From Candidatus Falkowiibacteriota bacterium (GTDB lineage: Bacteria; Patescibacteriota; Patescibacteriia; Patescibacteriales; UBA12465): a DNA stretch of 51,608 nucleotides. Positions 13,983 through 22,608 of this stretch are shown here, piece after piece. The stretch is taken from the NCBI GenBank assembly GCA_903847415.1, contig CAINDR010000018.1, positions 1 through 51,608 on the forward strand, given 5' to 3'. The position numbers were made by a program, and so were the translations under genes. A model generated the notes under the pieces. The model was not told the DNA's origin and did no database searches. It was given only the letters and a program-made list of their open reading frames with translations. Each line of letters opens with the position of its first letter. Within the stretch, counting starts at the first letter, position 1.

Positions 13983-16025
13983 ATGTGGCGTGATTCTGAA
14001 AAATTTGCTCGTTCGGAAAAAAAAGAATTAAACAACCGCCTCCGCTTAGTGGTGGTGGTGGTTTTTTTATTGTTAGGTCTTGTAGCTGGCCGGCTTTTTT
14101 TGTTGCAAGTAAAAAATAATGATTATTACACCGCTCTTGCTTCTAGTCAGCAACAGATTTTTAGCAAGCTTAGTCCGGAGCGGGGACAGATATTTTTCAG
14201 TAGCACAATGCCCGGAGAAAATAATGGACTTCTTTTTCCTCTAGCTACCAATAAAAATTTTGCCCTTCTATATGCTATTCCCAAAGACATTGAAGATCCA
14301 CAAGCTCTGGCTGAAAAGTTATATAATTTTTTTGATAAACCACGTTTAGAAAAAGAGAATCTTAAAACTAAAGAGAATAACGAAAAAAATCGCTTGGAAG
14401 CAATCCAAAGTATTCAAAATAATCCTTCTTTAAGTCCAGAAGAAAAAATATTGAAAATATCAGCAGTGGCAGTCGATCCAGTTTTTTCTGCGGATGCCAA
14501 AAAAGACGAAATTATCAGTGCCTATTTAAAGCGCTTAGATAAACCAGGGGATCCATATGAGCCGCTTGTGAATAAAATGTCCACCGACGATCTTTTGTCG
14601 CTCTATGCCTCAATTGACTCAGAATCAACCAAGACGCCTGTCGCTGGGAGTGATCTCGATATTTTTCACAATGAAATTGTTAACAAAAAAAATAATGATC
14701 AAGTCTTAAAAATAAAGGGGCTTGGTTATGAGTTTGTTAAATATCGTTATTACCCCGAAGAGGATAATGCTGCCCATTTGGCGGGTTTTGTTAATTATGT
14801 TGATGGTGTTGGAATTGGAAGATATGGTTTGGAGGGATTTTTTAACGAAGAACTTTCTGGTAAATTCGGGTTTTTACGGGCTGAAAAAGGGGTTGGAAAA
14901 AACATGTTAATTGTAAATGACCAGGAACACGTGAAGCCAGAAAATGGAAGTGATCTTATTTTAACCATTGATCGTAATGTTGAATTTGCTGTTTGCGACC
15001 AACTAAAACAGGGGATAAAAGATTATCGAGCTACTGGCGGCAGTGTTATTGTTGGCGATCCAAAAACTGGAGCGATTATTGCTATGTGTTCCTATCCAGC
15101 CTTTAATCCCAATGAATATAAAATGGTTAGTGATCTTAAATACTTTAACAATCCAATTGTTTTTTATCAGTATGAACCTGGATCAGTTATGAAAACAATC
15201 ACAATGGCGGTTGGTATTGATCAGGAAAAAGTGTCCCCCAACACTACTTACACCGATCCCGGGCAAATGTTTATTAAGGGGTGGCCAAAACCAATTAGCA
15301 ACTCCGATTATTCTACGAAGGGTGCTCATGGCGTTGTCGACATGAACTTTGTTTTGGAAAATTCCTTAAATACGGGAGCAATTTATGTGATGAGGCAGGC
15401 AGGACCAAAAATATTTTTAGATTATGTAAAAAACTTTGGTTTTGGTCAAAAAACAGGGATAGAATTAGCTTCAGAAGCTTCTGGTAATATCAATAATATT
15501 TTACAAAGAAGAGTCCCAGAAATTGATTATTCTACAGCTTCATTTGGCCAAGGAATTTCCGTTACACCACTTCAAATGATTGTTTCTTATATGGCTTTAG
15601 CCAATAAAGGCTTGATGATGAAGCCTTATTTAGTTAAACAAATTAATAATCCCGATGGCAGTAAGACCGAAATTAAACCGAAGGTTGTTCGACAAGTTGT
15701 TTCAGAAAAAACGGCTAGTACTATTTTGGCAATGTTGACAAACGTTGTTGAGAAGGGGCATTCTAAGAAGGCAGCAGTTAGTGGATACTATATTGGTGGA
15801 AAAACCGGAACTGCTCAAGTGGCCTCAAATGGCTCTTATAGTAAAAGTGATTTTATTCACACTTTTGTTGGCGTCGTGCCAATTGAAGACCCAAAATTTG
15901 TAATTCTCACTAAAATTGATAATCCCCAAGGGATTGAATACGCCGAAGGAACAGCTGTTCCTTTAGCGCAGGGAATTATTGATTATTTGTTGAAGTATTA
16001 TCAAGTACCGAAAACAAGAAAATAA
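13983..16025 (+). CDS. ftsI: Penicillin-binding protein, FtsI/PBP2-type transpeptidase
   Basis: 680 residues. N-terminal basic tail and one membrane helix (about 21-40), then a dimerisation/pedestal domain with R-G-Q-I-F. A charged helical insertion (about 110-240) makes it longer than the usual 550-600. Transpeptidase motifs: S401-V-M-K404 (catalytic serine), S461-L-N463 and K607-T-G609. No PASTA domains. It crosslinks septal peptidoglycan. The position after mraZ-rsmH-ftsL supports FtsI rather than an elongation enzyme. murF follows 11 bp later. Confidence 0.92.
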   Translation: MWRDSEKFARSEKKELNNRLRLVVVVVFLLLGLVAGRLFLLQVKNNDYYTALASSQQQIFSKLSPERGQIFFSSTMPGENNGLLFPLATNKNFALLYAIPKDIEDPQALAEKLYNFFDKPRLEKENLKTKENNEKNRLEAIQSIQNNPSLSPEEKILKISAVAVDPVFSADAKKDEIISAYLKRLDKPGDPYEPLVNKMSTDDLLSLYASIDSESTKTPVAGSDLDIFHNEIVNKKNNDQVLKIKGLGYEFVKYRYYPEEDNAAHLAGFVNYVDGVGIGRYGLEGFFNEELSGKFGFLRAEKGVGKNMLIVNDQEHVKPENGSDLILTIDRNVEFAVCDQLKQGIKDYRATGGSVIVGDPKTGAIIAMCSYPAFNPNEYKMVSDLKYFNNPIVFYQYEPGSVMKTITMAVGIDQEKVSPNTTYTDPGQMFIKGWPKPISNSDYSTKGAHGVVDMNFVLENSLNTGAIYVMRQAGPKIFLDYVKNFGFGQKTGIELASEASGNINNILQRRVPEIDYSTASFGQGISVTPLQMIVSYMALANKGLMMKPYLVKQINNPDGSKTEIKPKVVRQVVSEKTASTILAMLTNVVEKGHSKKAAVSGYYIGGKTGTAQVASNGSYSKSDFIHTFVGVVPIEDPKFVILTKIDNPQGIEYAEGTAVPLAQGIIDYLLKYYQVPKTRK

Positions 16026-16036
16026 TTTTAATTATT

Positions 16037-17326
16037 ATGAAAAAGATCTTGCAATTTAAATTAAAAATTTTAGCTGGCTTGATCTTAAAAAAATATCAGC
16101 CAGAAGTAGTTGGCATCACTGGTAGTGTTGGAAAAACGACCACTAAAGAGGCGGTCTCGGTGGTTTTGGCATCAAAGTTCTCAGTGAGAGCCCCTTTGAA
16201 GAATTATAATAACGAAATTGGCGTTCCTTTAACAATTATTGGGGCTGATTCGCCAGGTTCCAGCCTTTTTGGCTGGTTTTTGGTTTTTTTGAAAGCCACC
16301 TTCTTAATTATTTGGCGTGATAAAAATTATCCCAAAATTATTATTCTGGAACTTGGCGTGGATCGTCCGGGAGATATGAAATATTTAACTAAGTTGGCTA
16401 AGCCAAGTATTGGTATTGTTACTGCGGTTAGTCATTCTCATTTAGAATTTTTTGGTGGTTTAGAAAAAATTAAAAAAGAAAAACAAGGATTAATCGAAGC
16501 TTTGCCATCAAAAGGGTTGGCGGTGTTAAATGCTGATTCTGACTTGGTAATTAGCATGGCAACTGCTAGTAGAGCCAAAGTTTTGTCCTATGGTTTTGGC
16601 AAAGATGCTGACTTGCGAGCCGTTGATATTCGCTATAATTTTGATAAAGGCGAAGGATTTTTGCCCGGATTGTCTTTTAAGTTGGAATATAACGGTTCAA
16701 GTGTGCCAGTTTTTTTGCGGGAGGCAATTAGCGATAAGGCTGTTCTTTCAGCTTTGTCAGCGGCAGCAGTGGCAATATATTTTAATTTTAATTTAGTGGA
16801 GATTGCTAAATCTCTCGAAAATTTTAATTTGCCGAAAGGGCGTTTACAGGTTTTAAGAGGAATTAAGAAGTCTTTTATTATTGATGATACTTATAATGCT
16901 TCTCCTGATTCGACAATAGCTGCTTTGGAGGTTTTAAGAAAAGTTACTTTAATTAATTCAGGAGTCAAAATCGCAATTCTTGGTGAAATGCTGGAACTTG
17001 GGTCATACACAGAAGAAGGCCATCAATTGGTTGGCAAAAAGGCTTTTGAAGCGGGAGTATCACAATTAATTTTGGTTGGTGAGCGAGCGAGACATATTGC
17101 TGTTGGTGCTAAAAATGCCGGTTTTCAAGAGGATGATATTTTTTATTTTTCTTATGCCAACGAGGCTGGAAATTTTGCCGTTCAGAGGATTAATCAAGGA
17201 GATTTAATTCTGGTTAAGGGATCACAAGGAGCAAGAATGGAGAAGGCTATTTTAGAAATTATGGCCGAACCGCAGCGTGCCGGTGATCTACTAGTAAGAC
17301 AAGGCGAGGAATGGGAAAATAAATAA
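16037..17326 (+). CDS. murF: UDP-N-acetylmuramoyl-tripeptide--D-alanyl-D-alanine ligase
   Basis: 429 residues. The ATP-binding loop G26-I-T-G-S-V-G-K33-T-T and the Mur ligase signatures E-L-G-V-D-R-P-G-D (about 111-119) and I-T-V-like G-I-V-T-A-V-S-H-S-H-L-E-F are present. The C-terminal domain has D-D-T-Y-N-A-S-P-D-S (about 279-288) and I-L-G-E-M-L-E-L-G, which are typical of MurF. It adds D-Ala-D-Ala to the UDP-MurNAc peptide in the cytosol. murE, mraY, murD, ftsW, murG and murC, usual partners, are not in this window. The enzyme is somewhat shorter than E. coli MurF (452). Confidence 0.9.
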   Translation: MKKILQFKLKILAGLILKKYQPEVVGITGSVGKTTTKEAVSVVLASKFSVRAPLKNYNNEIGVPLTIIGADSPGSSLFGWFLVFLKATFLIIWRDKNYPKIIILELGVDRPGDMKYLTKLAKPSIGIVTAVSHSHLEFFGGLEKIKKEKQGLIEALPSKGLAVLNADSDLVISMATASRAKVLSYGFGKDADLRAVDIRYNFDKGEGFLPGLSFKLEYNGSSVPVFLREAISDKAVLSALSAAAVAIYFNFNLVEIAKSLENFNLPKGRLQVLRGIKKSFIIDDTYNASPDSTIAALEVLRKVTLINSGVKIAILGEMLELGSYTEEGHQLVGKKAFEAGVSQLILVGERARHIAVGAKNAGFQEDDIFYFSYANEAGNFAVQRINQGDLILVKGSQGARMEKAILEIMAEPQRAGDLLVRQGEEWENK

Positions 17327-17330
17327 AACT

Positions 17331-18191
17331 ATGAAAGTAGTAATTCTTGGTTCTCAGGGAAATTTAGGTAGTCAATTGGTTCAGGTTTTTTTAAACGAAG
17401 AAGTGGTGGGCTTGGACAACGTTGATGTAAATTTTTTGAACTGGGAACAATTAAAAACTAAACTGGAAAACGAAAATCCAGAATTAATTATTAATACTGT
17501 TGCTTATAATGCCGTTGATCAATGTGAGGTTGAAGGAGCAGAAAGGGAATTGGCAATTCAATTGAATGTTAATTTGCCCTCTTTTTTGGCAGATTTTTGT
17601 TTCGCGAGAAAAATTTTACTAATTCATTATTCAACCGATTACGTGTTTTCGGGAACTAGTCAGAACACCGCTTTCGCAGAAACAGATTCACCAAATCCGA
17701 TTAATTTTTATGGCCAGAGCAAGGCGGATGGTGAAAAAATAATTCTTGATTATCTTACTCAGGGATTAAAAGGGTATTTAATTAGAACCTCAAAACTTTT
17801 TGGCCCGATTGGCTTGAGTGCTTTCTCAAAGCCAAATTTTTTTGAGATTATTCGCTCTTTGGCAAGAAGTGGAAAAATAATTAGATCAGTCGATGAGGAG
17901 TGCAGTTGTTTTACTTATACCCCCGACTTAGCTGAAGCTACCAGTAAACTGATTAGTTCATCGGCGGTTTATGGGGTTTATCATCTTGTTAATGAGGGGG
18001 CAGCCACTTGGTACGAAGGAGTTTTGGAGCTTTTTCGTCTTCAAAAAATAGAAAATGATGTTGTGCCAGTTAAAAGTAGTGATTTCCCTCGTTCCGCCAA
18101 AAGACCAATTTTTTCAATATTAAAAAATACCAAACAACCAAAGCTTCGCTCTTGGCAGGAGGCATTAGCTGAATATTTAATTAAAAATTAA
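17331..18191 (+). CDS. rmlD: dTDP-4-dehydrorhamnose reductase-like protein
   Basis: 286 residues, the typical size. The Rossmann loop G-S-Q-G-N-L-G-S-Q-L (about 7-16), N-T-V-A-Y-N-A-V-D-Q-C-E, the S-T-D-Y-V-F-S-G catalytic region and Y-G-Q-S-K-A-D-G-E (YxxxK) fit the RmlD/RfbD branch of short-chain reductases. The enzyme makes dTDP-L-rhamnose, the last step of that pathway. It is 4 bp after murF and 12 bp before rmlA, so envelope sugar synthesis is transcriptionally joined to the division cluster. rmlB and rmlC are not in the window. Confidence 0.87.
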   Translation: MKVVILGSQGNLGSQLVQVFLNEEVVGLDNVDVNFLNWEQLKTKLENENPELIINTVAYNAVDQCEVEGAERELAIQLNVNLPSFLADFCFARKILLIHYSTDYVFSGTSQNTAFAETDSPNPINFYGQSKADGEKIILDYLTQGLKGYLIRTSKLFGPIGLSAFSKPNFFEIIRSLARSGKIIRSVDEECSCFTYTPDLAEATSKLISSSAVYGVYHLVNEGAATWYEGVLELFRLQKIENDVVPVKSSDFPRSAKRPIFSILKNTKQPKLRSWQEALAEYLIKN

Positions 18192-18203
18192 TTTAATTAT
18201 ATT

Positions 18204-18929
18204 ATGCGGGGAATTATTCTGTCTGGTGGCAGTGGCACCAGATTAAGACCGTTAACTAAAATTACTAGCAAACAATTGTTGCCGATTTATCATCGTCCAA
18301 TGATTTATTATCCTTTAAACACCTTAGTGAAAGCTGGTATTAAGGAAATTTTGATCATTGTTTCGCCGGAAAGAGCGGGCGATTATCTCAATTTATTAGG
18401 TAGCGGTAAAGATTTTGGTGTTAAATTTACTTATGAAATCCAGGATAAGCCAGAAGGATTGGCGCAAGCCTTTTTGATTGGTAGTAAATTTATTGACAAT
18501 GAGGATGTCACGATGATTCTCGGTGATAATATTTTTGAAGATGATTTTTCGGAAGAAGTGAAAAATTTTAAAGGTGGTGCTAAAATCTTTGCCAAAGAAG
18601 TTTCTGATCCAGAGCGTTTTGGAGTTGTTAAATTTGATCAAAATCATCGGGCAGAAAAAATAGTTGAAAAACCTCAGGAGTATCTTAGTAATTATGCAGT
18701 GACTGGTATGTATATTTATGACAAAAGGGTTGTGGAAGCAGCAAAAAGCTTAACTCCTAGCATTCGAGGTGAATTAGAAATCACTGATTTGAATAATTGG
18801 TATTTAGAAAAAGGTGAATTAGAGGTGGCAATGGTGACCGGAGAATGGCTTGATGCTGGCACTTTTGATAGTTTATTAAGAGCTCAGCAAATTGCTAAAG
18901 ATAAATTAGCCAGTAAAATGGTGATTTAA
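18204..18929 (+). CDS. rmlA: Glucose-1-phosphate thymidylyltransferase-like nucleotidyltransferase
   Basis: 241 residues. The nucleotidyltransferase signature G-G-S-G-T-R-L-R-P-L-T (residues 8-18) is followed by S-K-Q-L-L-P-I-Y, M-I-Y-Y-P-L and M-I-L-G-D-N-I-F (Asp metal site). Later V-E-K-P and T-G-M-Y-I-Y-D, with W-L-D-A-G-T near the end, are as in RmlA. Length (240) is that of the short, non-allosteric-tail form rather than the 290 of E. coli RmlA. It likely forms dTDP-glucose, the entry to rhamnose synthesis with the adjacent rmlD; the exact base used (dTTP or UTP) is not certain. Confidence 0.87.
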   Translation: MRGIILSGGSGTRLRPLTKITSKQLLPIYHRPMIYYPLNTLVKAGIKEILIIVSPERAGDYLNLLGSGKDFGVKFTYEIQDKPEGLAQAFLIGSKFIDNEDVTMILGDNIFEDDFSEEVKNFKGGAKIFAKEVSDPERFGVVKFDQNHRAEKIVEKPQEYLSNYAVTGMYIYDKRVVEAAKSLTPSIRGELEITDLNNWYLEKGELEVAMVTGEWLDAGTFDSLLRAQQIAKDKLASKMVI

Positions 18930-18947
18930 AAGAAAATATTTTTAATT

Positions 18948-19907
18948 ATGAAATTATTTATTGGTTTGGTTACTTACGGAGAATCTTCTTTAAAATACTT
19001 ACCGGAGAGTTTATTGTCTTTACAGAACGCTTTGAAGTTTTTCAGTCCAGATGATTATCAGGTGGTTATTTTTGATAATAGTGAATTAGGAGACAAAAGA
19101 AATCGAGAGTTTATTTCTCAGCATTATCCAAAATTTCAAATTAATTATCAGGAACAAAATTTAGGGTTTGCCAAAGCTTATAATATTTTAATTAATCAAG
19201 CTCGTGAAAAGCAGGTGGAATATTTTTTCATGATGAATCCGGATATTCTCTTGAAAGAGGACTCCCTTGAGCTCTTAGTGAATGCCTTAGAAAAAAATAG
19301 AGGTCTTGCTACTGCTTGTCCAAAAATTTATCATTGGCCATTTCCGGACAAGCCAAAAGAAAAAATTATTGATACTTGCGGCTTAGTGCTTGCTTCTGGT
19401 TTGAAATTTTCTGACTTAGGGCAAGGAAGATTGGATGACGCTTCATTTGATTATGTTCAAATACTAGGGCCATCTGGAGCCGCGGGGATTTTTCGTCTTG
19501 CGGATTTGGTGAAAGTTGCAGTCGATAAAGTTGGCAAAAAAGAGTACTTTGATGAAAGAATGTTTATGTATAAAGAGGATTGCGATCTAGCTTATCGTTT
19601 ATCCTTATTAAATTTAAAGACAATTCTGGTTAAAGAGGCGATTGCTTGGCATGACCGGAGCGTTTCTGATCCCGGTCGAGGTTTCTTTGCTACCCTAAGA
19701 GATCGGCGAAATAAAAGCAAACAGGCTCGTCGCTGGTCTTTTGTTAACCAGCATTTGATTTTTATCAAGCATTATTCACAGGAAAATTTTGTTTCAAGAT
19801 TTAAAATTATTTTTTCAATTTTGGTCATGTTTGGTTTTGTTCTGGTTCGGGAGAGATTTTTACTAAAAGAATATCAGAATGTTTTGTTTAAAATAAGGAA
19901 AAAATAG
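18948..19907 (+). CDS. GT2-family glycosyltransferase (rhamnosyltransferase-like)
   Basis: 319 residues. GT-A fold features: V-T-Y-G-E-S-S at the N-terminus, V-I-F-D-N-S-E, N-L-G-F-A-K-A-Y-N near residue 70, then M-M-N-P-D-I-L-L as the metal-binding N-P-D motif (about 94-101). M-Y-K-E-D-C-D-L-A-Y-R-L (about 205-216) is the acceptor-region E-D-x-D-L motif. A C-terminal hydrophobic stretch (I-I-F-S-I-L-V-M-F-G-F-V-L-V) may anchor it to the membrane. With rmlA and rmlD upstream it is likely to transfer rhamnose or a related sugar to a surface glycan; the acceptor is unknown. Confidence 0.85.
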   Translation: MKLFIGLVTYGESSLKYLPESLLSLQNALKFFSPDDYQVVIFDNSELGDKRNREFISQHYPKFQINYQEQNLGFAKAYNILINQAREKQVEYFFMMNPDILLKEDSLELLVNALEKNRGLATACPKIYHWPFPDKPKEKIIDTCGLVLASGLKFSDLGQGRLDDASFDYVQILGPSGAAGIFRLADLVKVAVDKVGKKEYFDERMFMYKEDCDLAYRLSLLNLKTILVKEAIAWHDRSVSDPGRGFFATLRDRRNKSKQARRWSFVNQHLIFIKHYSQENFVSRFKIIFSILVMFGFVLVRERFLLKEYQNVLFKIRKK

Positions 19908-19934
19908 AGATAATTGCTAGAAGTTGCCTTTCTA

Positions 19935-19963
19935 TTGACTAAAAAATGTTATTATGATAGGAT
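19935..19963 (+). promoter_or_regulatory. Probable promoter of the sigma-region-4/HARE gene
   Basis: TTGACT (19935-19940), 17-bp spacer, TAGGAT (19958-19963), with TATGAT and TATAAC nearby. The leader to ATG 20026 is about 55 bp. Confidence 0.5.
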
Positions 19964-20025
19964 TATAACTGAATAAAAAATTAGCGTGTCAGTCAATAAT
20001 ATTTTTTTTGAGTGACCATTATAAT

Positions 20026-21057
20026 ATGGACAGTATTTTGGAGACCCTAATTAAAGAAAAAAAAGGCGAAGAAGTTTCACGGCTAAATGCTGTCAAAATT
20101 GTTGACGGTCTTTTTAATGATTTGATGGACCGCGAAAAAGATGTTTTGGTTCGTCGCTTTGGCTTGAGTGGAAACAAAAAGGAGACTCTTGAAAAAATCG
20201 GGAAACTTCATCAATTAACTCGAGAAAGGGTTCGACAGATTGAATCTTCTAGTTTAAAAAAGATTAAAAAGCTAAACACTCTTGAAGATGATTTATCAGT
20301 TCTTCGAGATGTTGTAAATTCTCTTTTAGAACAGCACGGTGGCTTGATGCGCCGAGAATATCTTCTGGATATTTTAACCGTATTTTGTCTAGAAATTCTT
20401 GACGAGAAAGTTGAGTTTAGTGATCAAGAAAAAACTTCTTATCGAAATCATTTTGATTTCCTATTATCTAAAATTTTAAGTCATCATTTTGATTTTGTTG
20501 CAGAGTCTGAAGATTTAAACGCTTCTTTGAAGACAAAAGATCTTGAGACTAATCATTTGGAAGAATTAGCAAATGATTTAATGTCTAAGGTGGAAAAAAT
20601 CAAAAAAACCTTAAGCACAGAAGAGTTACTGGAGATGCTTAAGGATCTTGATTCTTACAATAAAAATCAGGAAAAATATAATCTTGGAAATAACATCGAT
20701 TTGTCTGCAATTTTAAAAAGTGAAACCTTTCCTGATCAGGCCAATTTGATTAATAGTAACAAAATTCTGTATTCTTTGATGCAGGCTATTAAGAATTTAG
20801 AGAGAAATAAGTTCGGTCACTGGGGTTTGACTTCTTGGCAGGAAATAAAACCAAAAACTATTAATGATAAAATATTTTTAGTTTTAAAAAATGCCGGCGA
20901 ACCTTTGCATTTTACGGAAATTGCCAATCGAATCAATAGCGTTGCTTTTGATAAGAAAGTTGCTAATCCAGCGACAGTTCACAATGAATTAATCCTCGAT
21001 AATCGTTATATTCTTACTGGTCGTGGTATGTATGGCTTGAAAGAATGGAATAAATAA
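20026..21057 (+). CDS. Sigma-70 region 4 protein with C-terminal HARE-HTH domain
   Basis: Start ATG 20026 (M-D-S-I-L-E) is preferred to a TTG 18 bp upstream. 343 residues. Residues about 20-80 are a sigma region 4 helix-turn-helix: L-M-D-R-E-K-D-V-L-V-R-R-F-G-L, T-L-E-K-I-G, then R-E-R-V-R-Q-I-E recognition helix. A helical middle follows. The last about 65 residues (I-F-L-V-L-K-N-A-G-E-P-L-H-F-T-E-I, then G-R-G-M-Y-G-L) form a HARE-HTH domain as in the RNA polymerase delta subunit. No sigma region 2 is visible, so it probably does not act as a complete sigma factor. It is monocistronic, with its own promoter and terminator. Confidence 0.8.
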   Translation: MDSILETLIKEKKGEEVSRLNAVKIVDGLFNDLMDREKDVLVRRFGLSGNKKETLEKIGKLHQLTRERVRQIESSSLKKIKKLNTLEDDLSVLRDVVNSLLEQHGGLMRREYLLDILTVFCLEILDEKVEFSDQEKTSYRNHFDFLLSKILSHHFDFVAESEDLNASLKTKDLETNHLEELANDLMSKVEKIKKTLSTEELLEMLKDLDSYNKNQEKYNLGNNIDLSAILKSETFPDQANLINSNKILYSLMQAIKNLERNKFGHWGLTSWQEIKPKTINDKIFLVLKNAGEPLHFTEIANRINSVAFDKKVANPATVHNELILDNRYILTGRGMYGLKEWNK

Positions 21058-21083
21058 ATTTTTTAAGATTTATCAATAAAAAA

Positions 21084-21120
21084 TCACCTCAGAACTAGTT
21101 CTGGGGTGATTTTGTTTTTA
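21084..21120 (+). terminator. Intrinsic terminator after the sigma-region-4 gene
   Basis: An 11-bp stem (21084-21094 with 21099-21109, one T-G pair) around CTAG, followed by a T-rich tract. It lies 27 bp after the stop. Confidence 0.85.
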
Positions 21121-21165
21121 AGAGTTTATATGATAAAATAAAAGATATTTATCATCATCCTTGCT

Positions 21166-22596
21166 ATGGATATCGTTATTAATCTTGCGCCGCTTTTAGA
21201 TTTTTTTCATCTCCCCCCTGAACAATTGCTGTGGAAGTTTTTTTTGTATTTTGGTTGGATGATTTTAGCCTGGATCTTTATTTTGGGGGCTCTTCAGTTG
21301 TGGTTAATCCGCAAGGAAGCATTGTGGTCAGAAACGATCAAGTTTGCATTGTTAGCAATTGATATTCCAAGAGCAAACGAACAATCACCAAAGGCCACTG
21401 AAAACCTGTTTACGTATTTAGCTGGAGCGCATGGGGCGATTAGTTTTTTTGAAAAATGGTTTGAAGGGATGTATCAATTATCTTTTAGCTTTGAAATTGT
21501 TAGTATTGATGGCTATACGCAGTTTCTCATTAGAACACCAGTTGCTTCCAGAAATCTCGTTGAAACTGCAGTTTATTCTCAATATCCTGATGCCGAAATC
21601 ACGGAGGTTGATGACTACACCAATGGTGCTCCTTTGCGATTTCCTGATGAGGAATATGATATTTGGGGGGCAGAATTTATTCAGCAAAGGCATTTTTGCT
21701 ACCCAATCAAAACCTACGAGCAGTTTGAGCACAAGATGGGGCCAAGTGAGACTCAATTCAAAGACCCAATGGCCTCTTTGATGGATTTGTGCAGTTCTTT
21801 GCGTCCTGGTGAGCAGTTTTGGTATCAGATTTTAGTAACTCCCTGTGGCTTTGATTGGATTAAAAAAGCCGATGATGAAGTTAATAAAATTCTTGGCAAA
21901 AAAACTAATTCTGGTTTTGATTTATTGTCCTGGTTAGAGCCAATTATTCACGGTTTTAGTGAGACAGTCTTTGAATTATTTGGTCCTTATACGCCAACGA
22001 AAAAAGAAGAAAAAAAATCTTTATCAATGATGGAATTGACTCCTGCGCAAAAGAAAAAGATTGAATTTATTCAAAAAAAAGCTTCACAATTAGGTTTTGA
22101 AGCCAAATTAAGAGTTGTTTATTTATCAAAAAAAGAAGTGATGAATAAGCCAAAGGTGGGTAGTGGTTTTGTTGGCTATATTAAGCAATTTATTGATTTA
22201 GATTTAAATAACTTTAAACCAGATGGAGACTACACGATGACTAAAACGGCTTATTTTAATAAGTCTGCTCGGTTGTTAGAGAAAAAAACGAGGTTGATTA
22301 ATAATTATATTGGTCGCTCAGTTGGCGCTGGTAGACCATCTGGAATTTATACAATTGAAGAGTTGGCAACTATTTGGCACTTTCCAATTGAAGCTTCTTC
22401 TAAGGCACCGATGGTCCAAATGGCTCCTGGCAGAAAAGCGGAAGCGCCAGCAAGTTTACCTTTGTTTATGGAGGATAAATATACTCCTGATGATATTTTT
22501 AATGAAAAAACTAGCCAAGATAAAAATCTGAGTCTTGAAAAATTAGATAAAACGATAGAAAAGGAACTGCCTCCGGAAAATCTACCTTTCGCCTAA
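21166..22596 (+). CDS. Conserved membrane-anchored protein of unknown function
   Basis: 476 residues. One membrane helix (about residues 24-46: F-F-L-Y-F-G-W-M-I-L-A-W-I-F) follows a short N-terminal tail; the rest is soluble and probably cytosolic. A region with F-L-I-R-T-P-V-A-S-R-N-L-V-E and S-Q-Y-P-D-A-E-I (about 120-145) resembles a beta-alpha domain seen at the N-terminus of conjugation-type (VirB4/TraC) membrane-associated ATPases in CPR bacteria. No Walker motifs follow, so an ATPase is not encoded here. The C-terminus (D-D-I-F-N-E-K-T-S, proline/acid-rich) is low-complexity. Function unknown; the resemblance is weak and from memory. Confidence 0.6.
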   Translation: MDIVINLAPLLDFFHLPPEQLLWKFFLYFGWMILAWIFILGALQLWLIRKEALWSETIKFALLAIDIPRANEQSPKATENLFTYLAGAHGAISFFEKWFEGMYQLSFSFEIVSIDGYTQFLIRTPVASRNLVETAVYSQYPDAEITEVDDYTNGAPLRFPDEEYDIWGAEFIQQRHFCYPIKTYEQFEHKMGPSETQFKDPMASLMDLCSSLRPGEQFWYQILVTPCGFDWIKKADDEVNKILGKKTNSGFDLLSWLEPIIHGFSETVFELFGPYTPTKKEEKKSLSMMELTPAQKKKIEFIQKKASQLGFEAKLRVVYLSKKEVMNKPKVGSGFVGYIKQFIDLDLNNFKPDGDYTMTKTAYFNKSARLLEKKTRLINNYIGRSVGAGRPSGIYTIEELATIWHFPIEASSKAPMVQMAPGRKAEAPASLPLFMEDKYTPDDIFNEKTSQDKNLSLEKLDKTIEKELPPENLPFA

Positions 22597-22608
22597 TCCA
22601 GACCAACC

